A DNA stretch of 64,000 nucleotides from an uncultured Caldilineaceae bacterium (GTDB taxonomy: Bacteria; Chloroflexota; Anaerolineae; Caldilineales; Caldilineaceae). The stretch lies in contig CATOTS010000029.1 of assembly GCA_951813625.1 (NCBI GenBank), positions 26,654 through 90,653 of the forward strand. Reading direction: 5' to 3'. Shown here piece after piece: positions 51,326 through 61,390 of the stretch. Under the pieces are notes generated by a model, which saw only the letters and a program-made list of their open reading frames with translations, was not told the origin of the DNA and ran no database searches. Each line of letters begins with the position of its first letter. The stretch's first letter is position 1. The translations under genes were made by a program, and so were the position numbers.

Positions 51326-51913
51326 ATGCGAATTCGTAGGGTCGTCGCAACAGCTGGTTGGTTATTTGCCCTGCTCACGAGTGCTTGGATTTGCCATAGT
51401 TGCTATCTTGCAACAGTTCTAGGCTCACCAAGATCGAGCATACGAGTGATTATGCCTACCGGGTATGAGGGGCCCGTGCTTATCATCTGGAGCGTCCCGG
51501 GTGGCCAGACGGCCGAATTGAAGGATGACAACAGTCTGCTCTACTATCGCTTACCAGATGACGGTGCATTGTTGATCGCGGACGAACCTCCAGGACCTTA
51601 TCTCTACGGTCAGCCGTTCTTCTATTTGCGTGGCGCACTTACCTTTTGGCACGAACTTCCCGGCCCTCACATTCAATATGTTTCGAGCATTTGCCCCGAT
51701 GAGCCTTCCGTTCAGGGCGTAGGAATCTGTTCTGGAAATAGAGGAGGAGGAATGATCCTCGTTTCGAACGGCATAGAGAGGAGACAGCGTCCTTTCGCAA
51801 GCTATGAGGTCACAAGCTATGAGAATCAGGAAGTGGCGTCGATTGCGCGCCGAAAGCTTGAGGCGGATTATCGGCATGAAAAGTTTTTTCCTCCAGAAAG
51901 CAGCTCTCCGTAA
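51326..51913 (+). CDS. Hypothetical protein with N-terminal TM/signal segment
   Basis: Single ORF; hydrophobic N-terminus followed by IRVIMPTGYEGPVLIIWSVPGG. Confidence 0.5.
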   Translation: MRIRRVVATAGWLFALLTSAWICHSCYLATVLGSPRSSIRVIMPTGYEGPVLIIWSVPGGQTAELKDDNSLLYYRLPDDGALLIADEPPGPYLYGQPFFYLRGALTFWHELPGPHIQYVSSICPDEPSVQGVGICSGNRGGGMILVSNGIERRQRPFASYEVTSYENQEVASIARRKLEADYRHEKFFPPESSSP

Positions 51914-52079
51914 TGGCTGGTCCATTTTCATAGGGCCCAACGCCGGCAGACCACGCCGGACTTGCCACCGCTGACAAGGCACGAGAAAGATTTGCATACG
52001 GGGCTTGAAGGGTAGAGTAAGGGTCGTGACCTGGCTGGAACTCCACACAATCGCCTGCCTCATCTGGAACTTACGCTGA

Positions 52080-52724
52080 ATGTCGAATTTAGAGACTAAA
52101 CAGAGAGAAGATCGCTTTACTATCTCTTTATTTGGCCTTTCTGCTTCGTTGGGTCTGGTTTTATTCAGTTGGTCTCTTTTCCATTGGTTAACCAGTGTAT
52201 TCGTTTTTCTCTTTCTTCTTCCATATCTTCTGGTCATCGTCCTGCTGAACTGGCTTTTCTCACGCAGTTTCTTGCGTTGGTGTCGAATTCGAACCAGTCG
52301 AACCGGCATGCTCCTCCACATCCTGTTGACCTTCATCTTGATTGCCGCTGCTCCTGTCTACTCGCAACTCTATGCAAGCCGACTGGCGAGCAACCTTGTG
52401 AGTGAGTTGGAGCTGAAGGTCCGGTTGGAAAGCCAGGATGTTCAGCTTATCGGTTGGCCTAATCAAAGTATCGGTTGGCCTATTCGAAACATAACAGCGG
52501 TTTATAGCTTGCAGGAGCCAGTCAAAGAAGTGAAAGACAGACTGCGAAGCCGACTCCAACATTCATATGACTGGAGGTTCTCGAGCCCCACAAATACAAG
52601 TGAGTTTCGGGCTTCATGTAGTTCTACCGGATGGGAAAAAGGGTACGAGTTACTGCTTCTTGACGACGGCACTCTACAGATTACTCTTGAATATGGGTAT
52701 CCTGACAACTGCAAATTGAAGTAA
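52080..52724 (+). CDS. Hypothetical membrane protein (about three TM segments plus exported C-terminal region)
   Basis: Intact ORF, hydrophobic N-terminal half. Confidence 0.5.
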   Translation: MSNLETKQREDRFTISLFGLSASLGLVLFSWSLFHWLTSVFVFLFLLPYLLVIVLLNWLFSRSFLRWCRIRTSRTGMLLHILLTFILIAAAPVYSQLYASRLASNLVSELELKVRLESQDVQLIGWPNQSIGWPIRNITAVYSLQEPVKEVKDRLRSRLQHSYDWRFSSPTNTSEFRASCSSTGWEKGYELLLLDDGTLQITLEYGYPDNCKLK

Positions 52725-53917
52725 TCGGGGTGACCTGCCCCTCAAGAACTGGTCCAGGTATGAAGTGGGCCCCAAACTGGACCGCAAGCTAAAGTGGAAA
52801 CTAAAGTGAGTGCAATTTGAGACTAAGAGTTTTTCGTAGTCTGGGTCGAGTTCGAATTTGGGCCAAAGGCGATAGACAAGGGTGATTGGGTCGTCATTGA
52901 TGCGAACGATGAACTCTTTGCAAGCGTCGAAGAGTTGGCGCATCGAATCGTGGCAGTGGTGGCGTGTCACCTCTTCTCGCATCCATTTCCAGAGACCTTC
53001 GATCGGGTTCAGGTCGGGACTGTAAGCGGACAAAGCGATGAGGGTGAAGTCCAGTTCGTCTGCGGCAGCCTGTACGCACTTGGCCCGATGCCAGGGGGCG
53101 CCGTCCCAAATGATGACTACGGCGCCGGGTGCATCGGCCAGGCAGGCAGCCATGCGCTGCAAGAACTGAATCGTATGCTCTTTGTTGCAGGTGCCTTCAT
53201 TCCAAATGAAGCAGCGGCCCTCGGCGAAGTCGTAGACGCCATACCAGTTGATGCGGTGTGCGAGCGGCACCGAGTCACTCAGTCGCCAGGCCGGCTTGCC
53301 TTTTACCGCCCAGGTGTAGCCTACGTCCATGTCGCGCTGGATGTGTGCTTCATCGATACAGATCAGACGTCTCTGCGACCGCCACACCTGTTCATACAGT
53401 TCGTGGAACCGTTGCACAAAGTCAGCTCGTTTGTGCGGGTCGGCTCTCTTGGGCATTTTGTGGCATCGCTTCCAACCCAGATGCGCCGCACACAAGATGC
53501 GGTGCAGCGAACTGCAGGCCAAGTCGCAATCCAGCGCTTGTTTGAGCCAGAGTCGCAGCTTTTTCAACGTCCAGTTGTGGCCGGGCAACCCGTGGTCGAC
53601 AGGCTCGCTTTCCACGACAACGCTTACGAGTTGCCTGACCTGCTTGAAGCAAAAAAAGGGCGACGCCCTCCCGTATGACGATAGCGCGCTGCCTCCGGAC
53701 CCAACCGATTATAGTCATGCACCCATTTGAGAACCGTTTCCTTCGTGCGTCCAATCTCTCGTGCCCAGCTACAGGCCGTCGTCTGTCCACTCGCGATCAT
53801 AAACAATGCCAGAAATCGCTCGCGACTGCGCGCATGTTCAGCTTCCACCGACAAGATGCGCAAATCGGACAAAGACTGGCCCCAGTTCGTCAAATCCGGT
53901 TGAACCATCGTTTCCAT
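52674..53917 (-). mobile_element. IS630-like transposase in two ORFs (OrfA 53624-53917; OrfB ending 52674) joined by a -1 shift; element ends not resolved
   Basis: OrfA HTH; OrfB CIDEAHIQRDMDVGYTWAVKG, VVIIWDGAPWHRAKCV, ALSAYSPDLNPIEGLWKWMREEVTRHH; T7 run on minus strand at 53651-53657. Confidence 0.8.
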
Positions 53918-54044
53918 CTATCATTTGATATGGAAGTCGGTCCGATCCTTCAATCACATCTTGCCAATCAAATGCAAGGCTCTTGGTTTCGTTAGGGAAA
54001 TACTTTTACTGGCGCGATTACACTATAGGAGTGTTCAGAGGACC

Positions 54045-54773
54045 ATGAGGACATTTACAAGATGGTGGTACCGCTGCGCTCCGGGTCTGTTCGCAATACT
54101 GCTGCTCGCCGGTTGTTTCCAGCCGCAGCAAGACCTCGCGCATTACCCCCCCTTCACCTGCGACAGTCTTACGGAACCGTATTGGCAGGAATTCAATTTT
54201 GGCGTCGAGTCCGACGATATGTGGGAGGATATCGTCGCCAGGATTATCGAGCTCTGGGATCTCGACAATAGTCATCTCAAGATTGAAAAATCGGACAGGG
54301 GTGCAGATGCTTGGTGGCAAGTCATATTCCCCGATGGAGCCGATCCAAGATATAGAGCTCTCTATGACAAGGAATTAAGACTTACGACCATTTTCTTCAA
54401 GTGGTGGAATCGAAAGCCCACGTTTACCCAGATCATTGACTGTCTAGGGTTGCCTGAATTTTACGCCGCTTATTATGAATGGGGCGTTGAGGCTTACGGT
54501 CTCAATCTTGATCTTTGGTATGTGAACAAAGGATTTGTTGTTCACGGTTATTCTTTCCACCATGAGGAGCAGCCGCCTTCGATTGGGCCGGAATATCGCA
54601 TGCAACATTTCAATGCCACCTTACCGGGCGATCTCGAACGTATGATTTCGTATCTACATATCTCCGTCGCCCATTCTTACGTTCTGTGTACTATCAAACC
54701 GTGGCCCGGATCGCTCGAGGCGATTGAAGTCGAGTCGTTTCTCGACGAAGACGCCCGGTGCGACTATTCTTAG
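54045..54773 (+). CDS. Family A putative lipoprotein, member A1
   Basis: Lipobox-like LLLAGC; WQEFNFGVESDDMWEDI...IIDCLGLPEFYAAYYEW...LDLWYVNKGFVVHG...PGDLERMIS...CTIKPWPGSLEAIEVESFLDE. Confidence 0.7.
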   Translation: MRTFTRWWYRCAPGLFAILLLAGCFQPQQDLAHYPPFTCDSLTEPYWQEFNFGVESDDMWEDIVARIIELWDLDNSHLKIEKSDRGADAWWQVIFPDGADPRYRALYDKELRLTTIFFKWWNRKPTFTQIIDCLGLPEFYAAYYEWGVEAYGLNLDLWYVNKGFVVHGYSFHHEEQPPSIGPEYRMQHFNATLPGDLERMISYLHISVAHSYVLCTIKPWPGSLEAIEVESFLDEDARCDYS

Positions 54774-54788
54774 CACCGACATACTAAG

Positions 54789-55530
54789 CGATTGTCGCCG
54801 GCCGCCTGACCGCGCTGCGCTTCCCCGCCGGCGGCAACCTCTGGCGCACACAGAGCTACTACCCGTGGACGGAGCCGCGCAACGGCGGCATGCTGGCCAG
54901 CCTGAAGGCAGGGCTGAGCGAGGGCGGAGGCGAGCGTCTCAGCCGCGGCTATGCCTACAACGGCTTCGGCGACATTACGTCGCTGACCGAGGCCGCGACC
55001 AGCAACAGCTTCACATACGACGGGCTGGGACGGCTGACCGGCGCCTACGGCAGGACGTACGCCTACGACGGCGCCAGCCGTCTGACCTCCTTCAACGGCC
55101 AGAGCTACGGCTACGGCGACAGCGGGCCCTTCCACGCGGTCGACCGCATCGGCAACGCCGACCGCTTGGACTGCGACGCCAACGGCAACATGACCGTGCG
55201 CAACAAGGGCCTCGCCGGCCAGCAGACGCTCGTCTGGGACGACGAGTACCGGCTGTCGCAGGTGCAGAACAACAACGGCGACCTGCTGGAACAGTACTGG
55301 TACGACGTCTACGGCGCGCGCGTCAAGAAGGTAAGCGGCAGCACAACGACCTACACCTTCTTCCCACTACGAGGAGGAGGTGACCGGCGCTGTAACGACG
55401 ACCGTCAGCCACTATTCGTTCGGCGGGCTGTGCGAAGCGCGGTAAAGCGCGGCGGCGACCGTCTTGGCAGCACCTCGTTGACCACCGAAGGCGCGGGGAC
55501 CTCGACTGCCTGCCGTATCTTCTGTGCCTA
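54789..55530 (+). pseudogene. RHS-repeat protein fragment (frameshifted, truncated)
   Basis: RGYAYNGFGDITSLTEAATSNSFTYDGLGRLTGAYGRTYAYDGASRLTSFNGQSYGYGDSGPFHAVDRIGNADRLDCDANGNMT; later frameshift, then RLGSTSLTTEGAGT. Confidence 0.8.
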
Positions 55531-56051
55531 AGCAGCCGAGCGCGCTGCGTCGGGCGTTCTCCAGGCGGACCGCAGCTTGAGCGGCCAGAAGGCGGGTATG
55601 TCGGGTGCGCGATAGGCTTCTCCAAAGTGGAACTGCGTGCGGGCGCAGGCAAAGCCCAATGGAAGCAAGGTCTTGCCAAGATTGAAGCTGTCCTCGATTG
55701 CTTCGATGATCCGGTCTACCAAGCCGTGATCCGGTTGGGCATTGTGCTGTATGACGGCAAAGGGACTGGGCGCCGCCAAGGCCTGTCTTTTTGAAGCCCT
55801 GACACAGAGTGAACGGTCCGACAATGTGTCAACTCCAGGCAGCGTTCTCAGGATTCTATTGGTTTCCCGGCGGACCTCGGCTAACATGATGGCTGGACGA
55901 TGACTTGATTGAAAGCAAGCAACTAAAGGGGGGGACATGGTTCAAACTCCTCTAGCGGGCCGCTATCCGGTACGGATCTCCCCAACGAAAATCCTGGCGA
56001 TACGATTCCATTCAAATGCCGAGCAGGATGGATGACCTTCAGGTGCCGGCA

Positions 56052-56735
56052 ATGATGCGGAATCTCTCCAAGCTGTTGCACGGACGGCGCCGATGCGCCA
56101 AGATTTTCTGTCTGGCTGTTGTCGTTCCCTTTACAGCTGGTTTGGTTGCTGTAGCTATCTGGATTGCAATCGTTATAATCAGGACCCCATCCGATGAGAC
56201 GCGCATTCAGATTGCGGCCGGCTTGATAGACTGCTCGATGGGCAAGGCGGACCTGCCAGTGGGCTGGGAGATAAGTTCGATAAGTCCCCACTACGATATA
56301 TACGATTTACCCGGCCCGGCTCTAGGTGGCATCTGGATCGGGATGCGCCCAATTGAGTCGCAATTTCACGCGGTCGCCAGCCATCAACTCTTTCTTTACG
56401 GGACGCACAGAAGGGCTAAAGTTCAGTTTGCGCGCTTTCCGCTTGGCTCCAGAGTAAGTTGGTACGGTTCTTGGCAGCCACTGGACCTGACAGAGGCTAG
56501 TCTTTCCGCCGATGAATATCGTGCCGCGTGTGCCAATCACCTGCCTGCAACAGGGCCTAGCCCAGGCAACAAACGGTGCGCAGTCAAGGCCCGATATGGT
56601 CGCTTTATTACTTCACTTGACACAGATATTTCACCCAGGGCGATGTCGATGGAGGAGATGATCCGGGTATTGCAGGCGATTGATGTACATATGCTCCAGT
56701 GCATCGAATCCTTTACCGGCGAGTCGTGGGAATAA
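56052..56735 (+). CDS. Family B putative membrane-anchored protein, member B1
   Basis: N-terminal TM; shares DLPxGW...YDI...PGxxLGG...DLTxAxLSxDxxRAAC...YGRFxTxLxT...EEMxxVxQAIDxxMLQC with 59083-59751. Confidence 0.65.
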   Translation: MMRNLSKLLHGRRRCAKIFCLAVVVPFTAGLVAVAIWIAIVIIRTPSDETRIQIAAGLIDCSMGKADLPVGWEISSISPHYDIYDLPGPALGGIWIGMRPIESQFHAVASHQLFLYGTHRRAKVQFARFPLGSRVSWYGSWQPLDLTEASLSADEYRAACANHLPATGPSPGNKRCAVKARYGRFITSLDTDISPRAMSMEEMIRVLQAIDVHMLQCIESFTGESWE

Positions 56736-56871
56736 TAGTGAAGTAGCAACATTGGTTGGTCTCAGAAAGTGGGCCAGGGGCAATGGCGCGTTTTGCTCGC
56801 TGTCAAATGAAAGCCATTGACAGTCCGTTTCGCTCCCTAAAAACTGAACTTGCCCTCGCAACACGCCTGTG

Positions 56872-57212
56872 TCGGCCCGCGTTATTCGGTCAAGCGCGGC
56901 AGCGGCCATTACCACCTGCCCTGCGACCACCTGGGAAGTACATCGTTGACCGCCGACGGCGCGGGGACCGCGACGGCGAGCCGCACCTACTACGCCTACG
57001 GCGCAGAGCGCGTCGCGACCGGCGACCTCAAGACCGACCACACCTTCACCGGACAGAAGTCAGGTACCAGTGGCTTGATGTACTACAGCGCCCGCTATTA
57101 CGATCCCGCGCCAGGCTCCTTCTTCTCGCCGGATACGATTGTGCCTGAAGCGGGAATGATCGTCGACTACAATCGTTTCACATTTACCCGGGGTAATCCT
57201 TTCAGATTGAAA
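56872..57212 (+). pseudogene. RHS-core C-terminal fragment
   Basis: HLGSTSLTADGAGTATASRTYYAYGAERVATGDLKTDHTFTGQKSGTSGLMYYSARYYDPAPGSFFSPDTIVPEAGMIVDYNRFTFTRGNPF. Confidence 0.85.
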
Positions 57213-57216
57213 GTGA

Positions 57217-57672
57217 GCTCGGCCCCAAAAACTGGACCACAAGCTAAGACGTATTATGGAGCAGTTCACCGAGCCTGTGGATGGGAAGCACGATGGTCAA
57301 GAAACGGCGGCGACACTTGCCGGCCTGCAAGTTTTGGATTGGGCTTGGAGCGCTCGAAGGCAGCAAAACGATTGGCCAGCTGTACAGTGAGCACGAGACT
57401 CATCCCAAATTGATACAGGCCTGGAAACGGCAACTGCCGGATGATGGGCCCAGCTTCAAGAGTGAGGACAACTTTTTCACTCGGTAAGAGACGGCGCGTC
57501 AACTGCATACCGGGCTGACAGGCTAATTCGACTCTTGCATCCATGAGAGACCACGTCAAAGTCCCGACTAGCGCACGCCGGCGGAGCAATTCGTGCTCTG
57601 TTCAGAGCCGGCCGCATTCGCCTGAATGCACCTCGTTTTCCCCACTTCATTGTCTAACGATTGGGGCTCACC
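57217..57672 (+). mobile_element. IS3-derived MITE-like element, copy 1
   Basis: GGCCCCAAAAACTGGACCAC start, OrfA N-terminus MVKKRRRHLPACKF...FKSEDNFFTR*, OrfB C-terminal remnant (NHERPHQS...), end GTCTAACGATTGGGGCTCACCATACT. Confidence 0.8.
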
Positions 57673-57747
57673 ATACTCAGTCAGTGGCATAGAGGAATGT
57701 CACTGAGGCAATTGTCCTCAAACCTACGCAAGACAAAGGTGGGGTTT

Positions 57748-58470
57748 ATGTGCAACTTGAAGACTTTTAAGACCGATTTGAATCGTCTCCTTCTTGTGGT
57801 TATATTGCTCTTCGTTTTTGCAGGCTGCAGCGATCGTCCGGCCATCGTAATAGGAACCCCAGCTCCCTTTCCATGCGAAAGGTTTTCCGAGTCACTATGG
57901 GCAGAGTTCAGATTTGGCGCCGATACTCCCGATGATGTTGTAACGACAGTGGCAAAACTGTGGGAAATTGATGCAAGTGAAATCAGGAGAATCAAGCTTC
58001 TCGGCCGGGAACCTCTCGAGATAGGGTGGAGTGGCTTCGAGGGAGAAATAGCCTACTACGCTCAGTTCCGCCAAGGGCGGCTCTCTCAATTTGCTGTGAA
58101 TTTAAGCCAGCCACTTACTCTAGCCCAGACGATAGGATGCCTGGGCCCTCCTGAATACTATGAAGCACACTTATGGCAGGGAACAGAATCTCCCATGATG
58201 AAAATGAACATCTGGTATCAAGATAAGGGTCTCGTCGTGCATCATACATCATTTCCAACTTTTGTGAGGCAGTCAGCGATTTCCCCGGCGCAGTGGATGG
58301 ATTCCTATACCGTCGTGGCCCCTGGCACCCTGGAGCAGATGGCATCAAACGCATATCCGCGTGGCGAAGACCCTGCTGTACAAGCCAGAGCTTTATGCCT
58401 GCTAAAGCCATGGTCAGGGTCAATCGAGAAGATGGAAGTGGAATCTTTTCTTAAGGAGTTGAGGTGCTGA
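57748..58470 (+). CDS. Family A putative lipoprotein, member A2
   Basis: FVFAGC lipobox; LWAEFRFGADTPDDVVTTVAKLWEID; IGCLGPPEYYEA; NIWYQDKGLVVHH; PGTLEQMAS; CLLKPWSGSIEKMEVESFLKE. Confidence 0.7.
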   Translation: MCNLKTFKTDLNRLLLVVILLFVFAGCSDRPAIVIGTPAPFPCERFSESLWAEFRFGADTPDDVVTTVAKLWEIDASEIRRIKLLGREPLEIGWSGFEGEIAYYAQFRQGRLSQFAVNLSQPLTLAQTIGCLGPPEYYEAHLWQGTESPMMKMNIWYQDKGLVVHHTSFPTFVRQSAISPAQWMDSYTVVAPGTLEQMASNAYPRGEDPAVQARALCLLKPWSGSIEKMEVESFLKELRC

Positions 58471-58474
58471 TTGC

Positions 58475-58935
58475 GCTAGGCCCCAAAAACTAAACCACAA
58501 GCTAAGTCGTACAATGGAGCAATTCACCAAGCCTGCGGAGGGGCAGCACGATGGGCAAAAGACGGCGGAGACACTCGATGTCCTGCAATCTTCGGATTGG
58601 GCTCGGTGCGCTCGAAAGCAGCAAGACGATCAGCCAGTTGTCCAGTGAGCACGAGATTCATTCCCAAAATGATACAGGCCTGGAAACGGCAACTGCCGGA
58701 TGACGGGACCAGCTTCAAGAGTGAGGACAACCTTCTCACTCAGTAAGAGACGGCGCGTCAACTGCATACCGGGGCTGACCGCCTATTTCGACTTCTGCAA
58801 CCATGAGAGACCACATCAAAGTCCCGACTAGCGCACGCCGGCGGAAGAGCACTTCGTGCTCTGTTCAGAGCCGGCCGCATTCGTCTGAAAGCCCTCATTT
58901 TCCCCAATTCGTAGTCTAACAATTGGGGATCACCA
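58475..58935 (+). mobile_element. IS3-derived MITE-like element, copy 2
   Basis: GGCCCCAAAAACTAAACCACAAGCTAAG start, diverged OrfA remnant, same internal junction (GAGACGGCGCGTCAACTGCATACCGGG), end GTCTAACAATTGGGGATCACCATA. Confidence 0.75.
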
Positions 58936-59082
58936 TATCTGTCGCAGATGCGGGCCGTGCGGCTGGGCGCCGGAGCGGCTGCTGTGTTGGATCAAGAGAT
59001 TTCCAGCCGATCTGCCCGTTCGTCTCGGAAGAGGCGACTTGCCACTGAAAGCTGTTGAGCAGACGGGAACAGGAAAAAGGTT

Positions 59083-59751
59083 ATGTTGCTCGCTTGCAAA
59101 GGTATGTTCATCCGGTGTTGCCTGTATAGCTTCCCCTCCTTGGTCGCTTTGGCGGCCTTGACCCTCGTGTCAGCCTGCCACTTGGGCCCATCACCAGAGC
59201 TTCGGAGGCGAGTGGAGTCGCAGTTGTATAGTTGTGCGATCGATGCGCCTGATTTTCCGTCCGGCTGGGTGCACGTTAGAAGTGAAACATACGACGTGAC
59301 CTCCCGCGGCATTCCGGGCAGCGGGCTTGGAGGAGTCCGAGCTGTTTTTGGTCGGAAAGGTTCCAGCGGCGCTCTCTATGCCATTCATGCGATTCTCGCG
59401 TACAGTACGCCCGAAAGAGCCGCAGCTGTTTTTGAACGGGAGCCGGAGGTATTTTACGACGCGCTCCGACTTACGCCTTGGCTGGAATTCGACTTGACAC
59501 AGGCAGGCCTGTCCTCCGATCTGAATCGCGCAGCTTGTTCCTACTTTGACACTTATGATGCAGACATAAGTAGAAAGCGATGCCATTTTCTGGGCCAATA
59601 CGGGCGGTTTCTCACAACGTTGAACACCGTCGTCTTCGCCGGGTACATCTCAGAGGAGGAGATGGTCTGGGTCTGGCAGGCCATTGACAAACGAATGCTT
59701 CAATGTGTCGATACTCTCGGTGACGCGGTTTGGGAGGAAGAGATTGAATGA
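59083..59751 (+). CDS. Family B putative lipoprotein, member B2
   Basis: LVSAC lipobox-like; DFPSGW, YDVTSRGIPGSGLGG, DLTQAGLSSDLNRAAC, YGRFLTTLNT, EEMVWVWQAIDKRMLQC. Confidence 0.68.
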   Translation: MLLACKGMFIRCCLYSFPSLVALAALTLVSACHLGPSPELRRRVESQLYSCAIDAPDFPSGWVHVRSETYDVTSRGIPGSGLGGVRAVFGRKGSSGALYAIHAILAYSTPERAAAVFEREPEVFYDALRLTPWLEFDLTQAGLSSDLNRAACSYFDTYDADISRKRCHFLGQYGRFLTTLNTVVFAGYISEEEMVWVWQAIDKRMLQCVDTLGDAVWEEEIE

Positions 59752-59835
59752 ATCGCGCGCACTTCGACTTGGCGTGGACTCTCCGAATCCTCATCCATTT
59801 GCTTGTACAGGCGCTGAATCCAAGAGGGCTGGAAG

Positions 59836-60615
59836 ATGAAATTCCACCTTGGCGCGACATGCCTCTTGTCCTTCTGTGCAGTTACACTCCTTGTGAGTTG
59901 CACCTACACGCCGGAGAGGGCGGCCCCCCCTCGGCCCCCTACCCCTACGCCTATCCGTTTGCCCTTTCAGTGCAGCGCATTCAGGGAGGACCATTGGCGC
60001 GAGCTCAGGTTTGGGGAGGACACGCCGGAGGAGTATGAGGAGACCGTTGAGAGAGTATGGGGCGTTGAAGTATGGATGATTCCCATCCGCCTGGAGGAAA
60101 GTGAGGACCTCCGGGGGTGGTGGGATGCGGACAACACGGGCTTGCCCCGTTTGAGCTACGAGGTTGTTTTTGATAGAGAGGAGAAGCTCCTGCAAGTTGC
60201 CAGTTACTGGGAGTCACCGGAGATCGCGTACCCTACGCTGGGGCAGGTAATAAACTGTCTGGGCCCTCCTGAGTACTATATCGCCACCCTTGTCGAGGAT
60301 AGTTATGACAGGCTGGAGTTCTCACTTTGGTATGTTGAGAAGGGGTTTGTTGTTCATGGTTCGTCGCGTAGACCGGATGCTTCGGGGCAGGCGGAGTGGC
60401 CGTTGATAGAGCCCGGCACTTTGATGGGGCATTATTTTGGCCCCCAGAGGGGTAGCTTTATGGCTGTGGCGCCCGGCAATCTAGAACGAATGGCGGCAGC
60501 TGTGTACGGTCCTTCCTTGCAGGCCTGGGAGCTATGTTTAATCAGACCGTGGCCCGGGACGATCGACGAGCTGGAAATCTTGCCATTTGAGGAGTACCTC
60601 CGTTGCGCTGCATAG
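59836..60615 (+). CDS. Family A putative lipoprotein, member A3
   Basis: LLVSC lipobox; HWRELRFGEDTPEEYEETVERVWGVE; VINCLGPPEYYIA; FSLWYVEKGFVVHG; PGNLERMAA; CLIRPWPGTIDELEILPFEEYLRC. Confidence 0.7.
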   Translation: MKFHLGATCLLSFCAVTLLVSCTYTPERAAPPRPPTPTPIRLPFQCSAFREDHWRELRFGEDTPEEYEETVERVWGVEVWMIPIRLEESEDLRGWWDADNTGLPRLSYEVVFDREEKLLQVASYWESPEIAYPTLGQVINCLGPPEYYIATLVEDSYDRLEFSLWYVEKGFVVHGSSRRPDASGQAEWPLIEPGTLMGHYFGPQRGSFMAVAPGNLERMAAAVYGPSLQAWELCLIRPWPGTIDELEILPFEEYLRCAA

Positions 60616-60656
60616 CTGCGAGCTGGAGAAAAACAGACGGAATCCTTCAAGAGTGA

Positions 60657-61119
60657 AGTGGGCCCCAAAAACTGGACCACAAGCTAAGGTGTATAATGGA
60701 GCAAATCACCCAGCCTGTGAAGGGGCAGAACGATGGCCAAGAGACGGCGGCGACACTCGCCGGCCTGCAAGTTTCGCACTGCGCGGGAAGCGCTCGAAGG
60801 CAGAAAGACGATTGGCCAGCTGTACAGTGAGCACGAGACTCATCCCAAAATGATACAGGCCTGGAAACGGCAACTGCCGGATGATGGGCCCAGCTTCAAG
60901 AGTGAGGACAACTTTTTCACTCGGTAAGAGACGGCGCGTCAACTGCATACCGGGCTGACAGGCTAATTCGACTTCTACAACCATGAGAGACCGCATCAAA
61001 GTCCCGACTATCGCACGCTGGCGGAAGAGCTCTTCGTGCTCTGTTCAGAGCCGGCCGTATTCGTCTGAATGCACCTCGTTTTTCCCATTTCGTGGTCTAA
61101 CGATTGGGGCTTACCATAC
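60657..61119 (+). mobile_element. IS3-derived MITE-like element, copy 3
   Basis: GGGCCCCAAAAACTGGACCACAAGC start; MAKRRRRHSPACKF...FKSEDNFFTR*; FDFYNHERPHQSPDYRTLAEELFVLCSEPAVFV* in another frame; end CGTGGTCTAACGATTGGGGCTTACCATACT. Confidence 0.8.
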
Positions 61120-61390
61120 TCGGCTACAATATGTGTAAATCCTTCATTACCATCTCTTGCTGGGGGCACGCCTCCCGTGATTTTCCGGGTTTTGGAAGGC
61201 GCTCTAATCCCAGATACGAGAAGTCTGGGACACGCTTTCTAACCAAGTATGCAGCAACAAATCAAAAAGAGTATTGGGCCGAAGCGGTAACGATTTGGGT
61301 ATATGGAACCGACTACAAGAAGACTCCCGAACATGTGACACGTTCACTGAGTCTAAAGCAGATCCAATATATTCAAGGGATGTTCAGACC

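Noticed and set aside
59612-60217. Minus-strand ORFs opposite A3 and B2
   Set aside because: The + strand frames encode conserved paralogous motifs; the minus ORFs share nothing with each other.
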